22,187 nt of DNA from Fluviicola sp. (GTDB taxonomy: Bacteria; Bacteroidota; Bacteroidia; Flavobacteriales_D; Crocinitomicaceae), in NCBI RefSeq assembly GCF_030151805.1, contig NZ_JASLCN010000309.1:1-22187 (forward strand), given 5' to 3'. The position numbers and the translations under genes are program-made. Below the pieces are notes generated by a model, which was not told the origin of the DNA, ran no database searches, and saw nothing but the letters and a program-made list of their open reading frames with translations. Positions 1-7,346 of the stretch are shown piece by piece (positions within the stretch are counted from its first letter, which is position 1; every line of letters begins with the position of its first letter).

Positions 1-1
1 C

Positions 2-139
2 GGAATTGCTGGTACAGTTTGGGCTATCATCCTTGTAATGGGATTGAGTCTTGCTGCTGCTGCATCAAGTACTATCGGTGATGATGCTTTCAAAGAAGCA
101 TTTAAGAAAGGAATGGAAAAAGAATTGAATGATATGTAA
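2..139 (+). CDS. C-terminal fragment of a small membrane protein (5' end outside window)
   Basis: An open frame enters from the left edge and ends at TAA 137-139, giving 45 residues. It begins with a hydrophobic stretch (GTVWAIILVMGLSLAAAA) that is probably the last transmembrane helix, followed by a charged tail (FKEAFKKGMEKELNDM) likely exposed to the cytosol. A final helix with a short Lys/Glu tail resembles small Bacteroidota DUF4190 or CCC-motif membrane proteins, but too little is visible to assign a family. A strong terminator follows 24 nt downstream, which supports this being a real gene end. Confidence 0.6.
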   Translation, partial: GIAGTVWAIILVMGLSLAAAASSTIGDDAFKEAFKKGMEKELNDM

Positions 140-162
140 TTCATTCTTTCATTAAAGAATAG

Positions 163-197
163 AAAAAATCCTTCTGCATTTGCAGAGGGATTTTTTT
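163..197 (+). terminator. Rho-independent terminator
   Basis: The hairpin pairs 163-178 (AAAAAATCCTTCTGCA) with 181-196, with one G-U pair and a tiny loop, followed by a run of seven T. It ends the transcript of the truncated upstream gene. Confidence 0.85.
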
Positions 198-231
198 GTT
201 ATATTCTACTTCTTTGATTAGATTCGGACAC

Positions 232-699
232 ATGGAAAATTGGAAAACAGAAGAGTCGGTTGATAGCCTCGAAGTTCGGTTAAAGGATAAACGATCCATA
301 TTGCTTTTGGTGATTTGTATTCTGACCTGGGTGGGATCAATGTACTCACTGGTGATGCTGTTGCTTTCACTGGCAGCTTCAAACCTCTTCAAGGCCTTTC
401 AGGATGTTTCGCCGAAATCAGGATTGTTTTTTTTCGGTTTCGGGATTCTGAGTCCCGTTTTGTGTTCGCTGGGAGCATTTTTGATGTTCAGCTTGAAACG
501 CTGGGGGTTTTGGATTTATTTTCTGGGAGAATTCCCTCCAATTGTATTTTCGGTTTATACAATGCTTGCTTTGACGAAATCGTTTGGCGGGGGAATGTTT
601 TTCGGATTGCTTACCAATCTGATTCCTATTGCATTTATTGTGATGTACGCAATTGAAATGGGGAAACTCAATAAAAAACCTGTTTCTATTGATTTTTAA
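232..699 (+). CDS. Unassigned four-helix membrane protein
   Basis: 155 residues from ATG 232. A TTG at 196 is in frame but lies inside the T-run of the upstream terminator, so ATG 232 is preferred. About 20 polar residues (cytosolic N-terminus) are followed by four predicted transmembrane helices near residues 22-48, 64-86, 92-114 and 121-141, and a short basic tail. No catalytic motif is visible. The next gene, 41 bp downstream, also encodes a four-helix membrane protein, but that one appears to have its own promoter. I do not recognise the family; function unknown. Confidence 0.7.
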   Translation: MENWKTEESVDSLEVRLKDKRSILLLVICILTWVGSMYSLVMLLLSLAASNLFKAFQDVSPKSGLFFFGFGILSPVLCSLGAFLMFSLKRWGFWIYFLGEFPPIVFSVYTMLALTKSFGGGMFFGLLTNLIPIAFIVMYAIEMGKLNKKPVSIDF

Positions 700-718
700 C
701 AAAAATTAAGTAGTTTTG
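689..718 (+). promoter_or_regulatory. Bacteroidota-type promoter (TTG - 19 nt - TAGTTTTG)
   Basis: TTG at 689-691 is separated by 19 nt from TAGTTTTG at 711-718, matching the -33 and -7 elements of the Bacteroidota primary sigma factor (TTTG and TAnnTTTG). It sits 22 nt before ATG 741 and overlaps the end of the previous gene, so the gene at 741 is probably transcribed on its own. Confidence 0.6.
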
Positions 719-740
719 GCACTCACTAAACTTGATTATT

Positions 741-1250
741 ATGTACAGAAACAACCCTTTTGCGGGAGAATTTTTAGCCCTAGGTATTGGAATAGTATTG
801 TTGTATTTGATTATTATCGTAGGTATTCTTTTATTAGTTATCTATTATTATAAGACATTGATTGACACGATGGCCTATATCAGACCACAAAACAGAACGA
901 CCGGTGTGGCCAACATACTCTTTATGTGGATTCCGCTGTTCAGTTTGGTGTATGGGTTTATCGTATATCCGAAAATTTGCGAGTCGATTAAGAATGAGTA
1001 CAGATCTCATGGCTTAGCTGAAGACGGTGATTTTGGGAAAGGATTAGCAATCACGATGTGTGCGTTGTCTTTCGGAGCGTTTATTCCATTTTTGAATTTC
1101 CTTACTCCATTGGCAATTTTGATTGTTTGGATTATTCTTTGGGTGAAGCTTAACGGATACAAAGAAGTATTGATGCAGAAGAATGCAAACGGATTCGGAT
1201 CTGATACGGCTTCGGGAATTATTTCAGGAAGCACCGATTTATTGGATTAA
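741..1250 (+). CDS. Unassigned multi-pass membrane protein
   Basis: 169 residues from ATG 741; a TTG three codons upstream is possible but less likely given the promoter position. Predicted transmembrane helices lie near residues 12-37, 57-77, 100-118 and 120-137. The loop between helices 2 and 3 (about 78-99) is charged, with YPKICESIKNEYRSHG. The C-terminus (about 146-169) is Gly/Ser-rich and probably disordered. No enzyme motif is visible. A perfect 16-bp terminator follows, so this appears to be a monocistronic unit. Family not recognised. Confidence 0.75.
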   Translation: MYRNNPFAGEFLALGIGIVLLYLIIIVGILLLVIYYYKTLIDTMAYIRPQNRTTGVANILFMWIPLFSLVYGFIVYPKICESIKNEYRSHGLAEDGDFGKGLAITMCALSFGAFIPFLNFLTPLAILIVWIILWVKLNGYKEVLMQKNANGFGSDTASGIISGSTDLLD

Positions 1251-1343
1251 TTTGTTCAGCCAGCTTTTCCAAATACCCGATACACCGATCAAAATAGTGT
1301 ATTGGAAAGTGAACAGCTGAATTGAGTCAACGAATAGTTATTT

Positions 1344-1385
1344 AAAAGAGTCCGTCTCCCAATTGCAGGAGACGGACTCTTTTTT
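1344..1385 (+). terminator. Strong Rho-independent terminator
   Basis: A perfect 16-bp stem (AAAAGAGTCCGTCTCC at 1344-1359, complement at 1368-1383) with an 8-nt loop, ending in a T-run to 1385. It ends the membrane protein gene and insulates ettA. Confidence 0.95.
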
Positions 1386-1428
1386 GTTTATGAACCTTGA
1401 TTTTAACTGAATTTTTCACATAGAATGT

Positions 1429-1436
1429 TATCTTTG
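1429..1436 (+). promoter_or_regulatory. Predicted -7 box (TATCTTTG) of ettA
   Basis: TATCTTTG fits TAnnTTTG and lies 18 nt before ATG 1455. The -33 position 19 nt upstream reads CTG rather than TTG, so only the -7 element is convincing. Confidence 0.5.
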
Positions 1437-1454
1437 TTTTCCTAAAAAATCAAT

Positions 1455-3137
1455 ATGTCAGACGATAAAAAAATCATATTTTCCATGGTTGGAGTTTCCA
1501 AAGTGACTCCACAGGGAAAACAAATCATTAAAAATATTTACCTGTCTTTTTTCTACGGAGCAAAGATCGGGATCATCGGTTTGAATGGTTCCGGTAAATC
1601 TACCGTCATGAAGATTATCGCTGGTCTGGATAAATCCTACCAGGGAGATGTTGTTTTTTCCCCGGGATATTCGGTTGGATATTTGCCGCAGGAGCCTGAA
1701 TTGGATCTGAAGAAAACGGTGAAAGAAGTGGTGATGGAAGGTGTTCAGGATATCGTGGATATTTTAAAAGAATACGAAGAGATTAACGCTGCTTTCATGG
1801 ACGAAGAAGTATTGAACGATCCGGATAAAATGGATAAGTTGATTGCTCGCCAGGGAGTTGTACAAGATAAGATTGATGCAGTTGATGCGTGGGAATTGGA
1901 TAATAAATTAGACCGTGCGATGGACGCATTGCGTTGTCCACCGGATGATCAGTTGATTGAAACACTTTCCGGTGGAGAAAAGCGCCGGGTGGCTTTGTGC
2001 CGTTTGCTGCTTCAAAACCCGGATATTTTGTTGCTGGATGAGCCTACCAACCACCTGGATGCGGAATCCATTGATTGGTTGGAGCAGCATTTACAACAAT
2101 ACAAGGGAACGGTGATTGCTGTAACCCACGACCGTTACTTCTTAGACAATGTTGCAGGATGGATCCTGGAATTGGACCGCGGGGAAGGAATTCCGTGGAA
2201 AGGAAACTATTCTTCCTGGTTAGAGCAAAAAGGAAACCGTTTGAAAGAAGAGGAAAAAACCGAATCCAAACGTCAGAAAATGCTTGCCCGTGAGTTAGAA
2301 TGGGTGAGAATGAACCCGAAAGGCCGCCACGCTAAAAATAAAGCACGTATTCAGAACTACGATAAGATGATGTCGGAAGAAATGAAGGACAAAGAAGTGA
2401 AATTGGAAATTCCGATTCCGAATGGTCCCCGTTTAGGAAACAATGTCATCGATGCAGAACATGTGATGAAAGCGTTTGGAGATAAGTTATTGTATGACGA
2501 TTTGAATTTCAAGTTGCCACCAGCGGGAATTGTTGGAATTATCGGGCCGAACGGTGCGGGTAAAACCACAATTTTCAAAATGATCATGGATGAATTGAAG
2601 CCGGACAAAGGTACTTTTGCGATTGGTGAAACGGTTAAAATCGGTTATGTAGATCAGACGCACAAGGACATTTCTCCTGAAAAAACGGTTTTTGAAGTGA
2701 TCGGAGGCGGAAATGAGTTTATCGAAATCGGAAATCAAAAATTCAATGCCCGTGCTTACTTGTCGAAATTCAATTTCGCAGGATCGGATCAAAGTAAGAA
2801 AGTTGGAGTGCTTTCCGGAGGTGAACGAAACCGTTTGCATTTGGCAATGACCTTGATGACGGAAGCGAACGTGCTTTTGCTTGATGAGCCTACGAATGAT
2901 ATTGACGTGAATACCTTGCGTGCTTTGGAAGAAGGAATTGAAAGTTTTGCAGGTTGTGCGGTAGTTATTTCCCACGACCGTTGGTTCCTGGATCGTATTT
3001 GTACGCACATTCTGGCTTTTGAAGGTGATTCACAAGTTGTTTGGTTTGAAGGTTCTTATTCCGAGTATGAGGAGAACAAGCGCAAGCGTTTGGGAGATGC
3101 CGCGCCGAAGAGAATTAAATACCGTAAACTGGTTTAA
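1455..3137 (+). CDS. ettA: Energy-dependent translational throttle protein EttA (ABC-F ATPase)
   Basis: 560 residues, close to E. coli EttA (about 555). EttA is a soluble ABC-F protein that binds the ribosomal E site and gates entry into elongation according to the ATP/ADP ratio. The two ATPase domains are complete. Domain 1 has Walker A GLNGSGKST at 42-50, signature LSGGEKRR at 171-178 and Walker B ILLLDEP ending with catalytic E196. Domain 2 has Walker A GPNGAGKTT at 364-372, signature LSGGERNR at 453-460 and catalytic E478. The first domain carries the arm insertion (about 95-140) and a charged linker follows at about 255-320. There are no membrane segments, which rules out a transporter. 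It is bounded upstream by a terminator and downstream by a palindromic repeat, so it is likely monocistronic. Confidence 0.95.
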   Translation: MSDDKKIIFSMVGVSKVTPQGKQIIKNIYLSFFYGAKIGIIGLNGSGKSTVMKIIAGLDKSYQGDVVFSPGYSVGYLPQEPELDLKKTVKEVVMEGVQDIVDILKEYEEINAAFMDEEVLNDPDKMDKLIARQGVVQDKIDAVDAWELDNKLDRAMDALRCPPDDQLIETLSGGEKRRVALCRLLLQNPDILLLDEPTNHLDAESIDWLEQHLQQYKGTVIAVTHDRYFLDNVAGWILELDRGEGIPWKGNYSSWLEQKGNRLKEEEKTESKRQKMLARELEWVRMNPKGRHAKNKARIQNYDKMMSEEMKDKEVKLEIPIPNGPRLGNNVIDAEHVMKAFGDKLLYDDLNFKLPPAGIVGIIGPNGAGKTTIFKMIMDELKPDKGTFAIGETVKIGYVDQTHKDISPEKTVFEVIGGGNEFIEIGNQKFNARAYLSKFNFAGSDQSKKVGVLSGGERNRLHLAMTLMTEANVLLLDEPTNDIDVNTLRALEEGIESFAGCAVVISHDRWFLDRICTHILAFEGDSQVVWFEGSYSEYEENKRKRLGDAAPKRIKYRKLV

Positions 3138-3239
3138 TCGAAGTTGATTGAGGTTTCCTCCCTTGAGGGAGGACTAAGGAGGGTGGCTCCGAAATTCTTG
3201 GCCATCCCCTCGATCCCCTTCAAAGGGGGAAGACTTCGA
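3138..3239. repeat. Composite palindromic intergenic repeat (REP/BIME-like)
   Basis: The element is bounded by inverted ends TCGAAGT (3138-3144) and ACTTCGA (3233-3239). Inside are two hairpins: CCTCCCTTGAGGGAGG (3157-3172) and CCCCTTCAAAGGGG (3215-3228). The two halves, about 3154-3187 and 3201-3232, are themselves imperfect inverted copies of each other. It begins right after the ettA stop codon and has no T-run, so it is better read as a dispersed repeat than a terminator. Similar GC-rich CTCC/GGAG palindromes occur between genes in Bacteroidota genomes, as I recall. Confidence 0.75.
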
Positions 3240-3268
3240 ATCCCTTTTCAATGATCAATTAAAGAAAT

Positions 3269-3487
3269 ATGGATCCACTTCACGGAGTAACATTGGAAAA
3301 AATCGTGACAGAACTTGTAGAAGAGTTTGGTTTCGAACGTTTGGGAAAAATGATCCCGATTAACTGCTTCATCCATGAACCCAGTGTGAAATCCAGTTTG
3401 AAATTTTTGAGGAAAACCCCATGGGCCAGAACCAAGGTGGAAGAACTATACATCAATAGAATTGTAAATATTAAAAATAGTGAATAG
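3269..3487 (+). CDS. VF530 / DUF2132 family protein
   Basis: 72 residues. The run from about residue 3 to 60 (PLHGVTLEKIVTELVEEFG, then INCF, then VKSSLKFLRKTPWARTKVE) is the hallmark of the small VF530/DUF2132 family, whose structure is known and which has been proposed to bind DNA; its biological role is not established. The family core normally ends just after the VEELY segment. Here about ten further residues follow, and the last codons and the TAG stop lie in the edge of a palindromic repeat. It sits between ettA and pepD in the same direction, with repeats on both sides and no recognisable -7 box. Confidence 0.85.
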   Translation: MDPLHGVTLEKIVTELVEEFGFERLGKMIPINCFIHEPSVKSSLKFLRKTPWARTKVEELYINRIVNIKNSE

Positions 3488-3547
3488 CCAATAGGCAATA
3501 GTGATTAGTTTGTACTTGATAACTATTGCCTGGTTACTATTGATTAA
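3474..3547. repeat. Imperfect palindromic repeat (AT-rich, GGCAATAGT type)
   Basis: The left arm AATAGCCAATAGGCAATAGT, starting at about 3482, is mirrored by a right arm (about 3520-3545) whose complement reads AATAGTAACCAGGCAATAGT. The core AGGCAATAGT is perfect; about 18 of 23 positions match. Only about 20 nt separates the arms. It overlaps the end of the DUF2132 gene and finishes about 12 nt before pepD. Sequence and structure differ from the element at 3138-3239, so this is a second repeat family. Confidence 0.7.
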
Positions 3548-3558
3548 TTACTGAAATT

Positions 3559-5010
3559 ATGGAAGTAAGAAATTTAGAACCCCATGCGTTGTGGAATCAC
3601 TTTGCTGATTTAAACGAAGTTCCACGACCTTCGAAAAAGGAAGAGCGCGTGATCGCATTCATGGTCAATTTTGGAAAATCTCTTGGTTTGGAGACAATTC
3701 AGGATCGTGTCGGTAATGTGGTGATCAAGAAGAAGGCAACAGCCGGAATGGAAAAACGCCAAACGATTGTTATGCAGTCGCATTTGGATATGGTTCACCA
3801 GAAAAATTCCGAAACTATTTTTGATTTCGATGAGCAAGGAATCGAAATGATTGTGGACGGAGATTGGGTGAGAGCAAACGGAACGACACTTGGAGCTGAT
3901 AATGGAATCGGAGTGGCAACGATCATGGCGATTCTGAAATCGACAGATATTGCACATCCTGCCATCGAAGCGCTGTTTACCATTGACGAAGAAACCGGAA
4001 TGACGGGAGCTTTGCAGGTGGATGCTTCGAATATTTCGGGAACAATTTTATTGAATCTTGACACGGAAGATGATGATGAATTGTCGATCGGATGTGCGGG
4101 CGGAATTGATACCAATACATCTGCAGCGATTACTTATGAAGATTTGCCGAATGGTCATGTGTGTGTTGAAATCAAACTGAGAGGTTTGCTTGGCGGACAT
4201 TCCGGGATGGATATTCATTTGGGAAGGGGAAATGCCAACAAATGGATGAATCGTTTCCTGAATCACGTGATGTCGGTTGTTGATGTACGGCTTTGTACTT
4301 TGGACGGTGGAAGCTTGCGAAATGCAATTCCTCGTGAAAGTACGGCAGTGATCGCCATTTCAAACGATGATAAAACAAAATTTTACCAGGCTTCAGATGA
4401 AATTATTGAGCAGATTACTGCTGAATTTCAATCAATTGAAAAGGATGCAAACTGGACAGTGTTTGAAACAGGAGATTTAAACAGAGTAGTCAAAAAGTCT
4501 GATTTTAAACGAATTGTAAATGCTGTTTATGCGGTTCATAACGGAGTTTTCAGAATGAGTCCGTCCATTGCCGGTTTGGTAGAAGCTTCTTCCAGTTTGG
4601 CGAAAGTGACCGTTGGAGATGATCTGTTTACAACACAATCCTTGCAGCGCAGTTCAGTAGAATCTTCCAAAATGGACGTAGCAAATACGATTCGTGCTGC
4701 TTTTGAAAGCGTCGGAGTGGAAGTGGTTCAGGGAGGAGAATATCCGGGTTGGGAACCGAATGCAGATTCAGCTATTTTGAATGTCATGGCGGATCTGTAC
4801 AGAGAGAAATTTCAGGCGGAACCAAATATCAAAGCATGCCACGCAGGTTTGGAGTGCGGAATTTTAGGAAAACACTTCCCGGGAATGGATATGATTTCTT
4901 TCGGACCAAATATCCGCGGAGCTCATTCTCCGGATGAGTGTGTTCAGGTTTCGTCTGTTCAGAAATTCTGGGATTATTTACTGGAAGTTTTGAAGCGAAT
5001 TCCTGAATAA
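3559..5010 (+). CDS. pepD: Cytosol nonspecific dipeptidase (aminoacyl-histidine dipeptidase, M20C)
   Basis: 483 residues, the usual length for PepD. It is a di-zinc cytosolic peptidase that cleaves Xaa-His and other dipeptides, feeding amino-acid recycling. The metal and catalytic residues known from E. coli PepD are all present with a constant shift of five: H75 (SHLDMVH), D114 (GADNG), E144 and E145 (DEETGMTGA), D168 (LDTED) and H456 (GAHSPDE). The lid (dimerisation) domain lies between the two halves of the catalytic domain, about residues 185-380. There is no signal peptide. A DjlA-like gene starts 11 bp downstream in the same direction, so the two may be cotranscribed. The enzyme should be active. 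Confidence 0.95.
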   Translation: MEVRNLEPHALWNHFADLNEVPRPSKKEERVIAFMVNFGKSLGLETIQDRVGNVVIKKKATAGMEKRQTIVMQSHLDMVHQKNSETIFDFDEQGIEMIVDGDWVRANGTTLGADNGIGVATIMAILKSTDIAHPAIEALFTIDEETGMTGALQVDASNISGTILLNLDTEDDDELSIGCAGGIDTNTSAAITYEDLPNGHVCVEIKLRGLLGGHSGMDIHLGRGNANKWMNRFLNHVMSVVDVRLCTLDGGSLRNAIPRESTAVIAISNDDKTKFYQASDEIIEQITAEFQSIEKDANWTVFETGDLNRVVKKSDFKRIVNAVYAVHNGVFRMSPSIAGLVEASSSLAKVTVGDDLFTTQSLQRSSVESSKMDVANTIRAAFESVGVEVVQGGEYPGWEPNADSAILNVMADLYREKFQAEPNIKACHAGLECGILGKHFPGMDMISFGPNIRGAHSPDECVQVSSVQKFWDYLLEVLKRIPE

Positions 5011-5021
5011 GGAAAAGTCTG

Positions 5022-5816
5022 ATGTTTCTGTTTTTTCAGCAGTTAAAAATAAACCCTGCAAATGGTACTGATGATTTGGCTTTTTTTATCATCGTTTCCA
5101 TTCCTTTTCTCATTATTTGTATTCCTTTTGCTTATGCGAAGTATAAAAAGGGACATCGGATTACCTATTGGGAAAATGGTATTTTACCTAAGAATTTCAA
5201 TTATTCCAGGAGGAATCATGTTGAGATTTTAATTGCTTTCGGATGCCTGATTTCCTTTAGGGAAGATGAACGGATTTTGAGGCATAAACTTTCCCTGATT
5301 CAAAAATACCTGGATGCGAATTTCTCTGATGTAAATTTTAATTTAAAGGATTCGTATGAAGGAGCTTTGTTAAATGGTTTAAGCACCAGGCGCTTAGTTT
5401 CCTGGACGAATAAGTATTTGAAAACTTCAGATAAAGTTGAATTGTTTTCTTATGTTGTTCATCTTGCAAATAGTAATGGGTCGATCAGTTCAAGGGAATC
5501 GGAAATGATTTTCTACTTGTTGCGGGAATTTAATCTGAATCTGGATGAGTTGAACACCGAACTTCAGGATCTTCTGACCCAAAGAAAACAAAGTGTTGTT
5601 TCTTCCCAAAGGATTGATTACGTTCCTTATTACTACATTTTGGGTCTTGAAAATGGGGCGTCATTGCTTCAGATCAAACGCGCTTACAGGAAGCTGGTTA
5701 AAATTTACCATCCTGATCGTATCAAGGATTCAGATGATTTGACCCGGAAAAAGCATGTCTCTCAATTTATTGAAATTCAGGAAGCATACGAACTATTGAC
5801 TTCAACCTTTAAATAG
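5022..5816 (+). CDS. DjlA-like membrane-anchored TerB/J-domain protein, paralog 1
   Basis: 264 residues. One transmembrane helix (about 18-39) is followed by a basic stretch (KYKKGHR), which predicts an inner-membrane anchor with the bulk in the cytosol. A helical TerB-like region spans about 68-175 and includes the acidic turn SNGSISSRES. A C-terminal J-domain covers about 202-262 with HPD at 230-232, so it should stimulate an Hsp70 (DnaK) ATPase. This is the order found in E. coli DjlA (271 residues, type III J-protein), and there is no Gly/Phe or zinc-finger region as in DnaJ. It starts 11 bp after pepD. The segment after the membrane helix, WENGILPKNF (50-59), recurs in paralog 2. The substrate is unknown. 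Confidence 0.85.
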   Translation: MFLFFQQLKINPANGTDDLAFFIIVSIPFLIICIPFAYAKYKKGHRITYWENGILPKNFNYSRRNHVEILIAFGCLISFREDERILRHKLSLIQKYLDANFSDVNFNLKDSYEGALLNGLSTRRLVSWTNKYLKTSDKVELFSYVVHLANSNGSISSRESEMIFYLLREFNLNLDELNTELQDLLTQRKQSVVSSQRIDYVPYYYILGLENGASLLQIKRAYRKLVKIYHPDRIKDSDDLTRKKHVSQFIEIQEAYELLTSTFK

Positions 5817-5870
5817 ATTGGGATTCATAGAATTGTGGAACGAATTTTCACTCTTTTTTGTGAATCGACG

Positions 5871-5889
5871 AATTTATAAACTATAAATT
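5871..5889. promoter_or_regulatory. Perfect inverted repeat upstream of the sensor kinase gene
   Basis: AATTTATA (5871-5878), spacer AAC, TATAAATT (5882-5889): an 8-3-8 perfect palindrome ending 27 nt before ATG 5917. Size and position suit a binding site for a dimeric regulator, though the AT content makes chance more likely than for a GC-containing site. Confidence 0.35.
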
Positions 5890-5916
5890 GCGTTTATTTG
5901 TTGTGAAACTTTTAGA

Positions 5917-7122
5917 ATGACCAAATTGGAGCGGGACTTTATTGATTTTCATGAGAAAATTAAATACAAGTTGGTAAAACACTTGTGCATTTTTTTTGTC
6001 ATTCTCATGTCTGTTGTGACGATTGTCAACTACTCCAATGAGCATTTCAGTGCCACGCCGAATGTGTTTGCGGTTGGAATGTGCCTGGTTGCGCTGATAT
6101 TCCTGAGGTATACAAAAAACTACCGGCTTGTAGCGAAAATCTGCGCGGTTGTTTCATTTTTCATCATTTCCGGAGCGTTTCTGTTTCTCAAGGCAACACA
6201 TTATCTTACGCCCATGTGGATGATTGTCAACATCATCTTTACGTTCTTTATTCTTGGAAAGAAATGGGGGATTTCCATATTGATTTGTCACTTCTTAGTC
6301 TTGTTTTATTACCTGATTTTCTATCACGAGGCGAATATCGTCACGGTTAAATCCTTTTCAGGAAATGATATCGCAACTTTTATCACAGAATACTCAATTG
6401 TTGGTTTTGCAATCGGTTATTTATTGAACCTGTATATTCTGACAACAAAATACTCTGAAAAAGAGTTGCAGGAAAATAACAATATTCTGATTGAGCAAAA
6501 CAAGATCATTTCGAAACAAAATTCCGAGATGGAAGTGATGTTGCGTGAAATTCATCACCGTGTAAAGAACAACCTGCAGATTATTACCAGTTTACTGCGT
6601 TTACAGGCCAATAGTACGGGCATTGAAAGCAGTGGTTTTTACCAGGAGGCAATTGATCGTGTAACAGCCATGGCGATTATTCATGAGAAAATGTATCAAT
6701 CGGGTTCCTTGTCGAAGTTTGATCTGGAGAAATACCTGAAATCACTGGTGAATAGTTTATTGACGAGTTATTCCATTGATCAAAAACCGGAATTTGAGAT
6801 TGAAGTGAAGGTGGAAGATATGAAATCCAAAAGCATTGTGCCACTGGCGCTTTTGATCAATGAGCTGTTGCTGAATTCATTGAAACACGCATTCTTCCAC
6901 CAGGAAAATCCTAAAATTGTGATTCGTTTGGTGGATTTGCAAACTGCTTCCTCCCGATTTTTGCTTTATTACAGTGATAACGGAACCTGGGCTGAAAATT
7001 CAGTGGCTTCTTTCGGAACAGAGATTATCCAGGCGATGTCGGAACAATTGGAAGGAGAACTGGAGTTGAAAACATCAAATTCCGGGACAGAATATGTCTT
7101 TAATTTGGCTAATTTGAGCTAA
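5917..7122 (+). CDS. Six-TM sensor histidine kinase, HisKA_2 type
   Basis: 401 residues. Six predicted transmembrane helices (about 23-40, 48-65, 70-92, 98-114, 117-136, 157-176) lead into a coiled coil (177-208) and the phosphoacceptor helix EIHHRVKNNLQ with H213/H214, the signature of the HisKA_2 family. The ATPase domain (about 300-398) has the N-box NELLLNSLKHAF (N315, N320) and G1 motif SDNG (D354, G356), with a short G2 region. There is no PAS, HAMP or large periplasmic domain, so sensing probably occurs in or near the membrane. No response regulator is encoded nearby, which is common for this class. DUF3820 and two J-protein genes follow within a few bases. DjlA acts on the RcsC kinase in E. 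coli, so the neighbours may modulate this kinase; that is inference. Confidence 0.88.
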   Translation: MTKLERDFIDFHEKIKYKLVKHLCIFFVILMSVVTIVNYSNEHFSATPNVFAVGMCLVALIFLRYTKNYRLVAKICAVVSFFIISGAFLFLKATHYLTPMWMIVNIIFTFFILGKKWGISILICHFLVLFYYLIFYHEANIVTVKSFSGNDIATFITEYSIVGFAIGYLLNLYILTTKYSEKELQENNNILIEQNKIISKQNSEMEVMLREIHHRVKNNLQIITSLLRLQANSTGIESSGFYQEAIDRVTAMAIIHEKMYQSGSLSKFDLEKYLKSLVNSLLTSYSIDQKPEFEIEVKVEDMKSKSIVPLALLINELLLNSLKHAFFHQENPKIVIRLVDLQTASSRFLLYYSDNGTWAENSVASFGTEIIQAMSEQLEGELELKTSNSGTEYVFNLANLS

Positions 7123-7131
7123 ATTCACCCA

Positions 7132-7344
7132 ATGGATGAACATCAATTGGTCTTGCTGGCAAAAACAAAAATGCCTTTTGGAAAATACAAAGACAGGTAT
7201 TTGATCCACTTGCCTGAAAATTACCTGGTTTGGTTCAAGCAAAATGGATTTCCTGCGGGTAAACTGGGCCAGCAGCTCGAATTAATCTATGAAATCAAAT
7301 TGAATGGTTTGGAACATTTGATTTATCCGTTAATGCCTAAATAA
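7132..7344 (+). CDS. DUF3820 family small protein
   Basis: 70 residues, complete. The sequence MPFGKYKDRYLIHLPENYL, then FPAGKLGQQL and YEIKLNGLEHLI, is the conserved core of DUF3820 (PF12843). Some members are labelled putative quorum-sensing-regulated virulence factors, but no molecular function is established, and I would not carry that label over. It is a soluble cytosolic protein, mixed alpha/beta by composition. Nine bases separate it from the kinase stop and two from the next J-protein, so it is translated within an operon. In many genomes this gene is solitary, so its position between a kinase and DjlA-like genes may or may not be functional. Confidence 0.85.
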   Translation: MDEHQLVLLAKTKMPFGKYKDRYLIHLPENYLVWFKQNGFPAGKLGQQLELIYEIKLNGLEHLIYPLMPK

Positions 7345-7346
7345 TC

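Noticed and set aside
196..231. TTG start extending the 155-aa membrane protein by 12 residues
   Set aside because: The TTG sits inside the T-run of the preceding terminator; ATG 232 is a better start.
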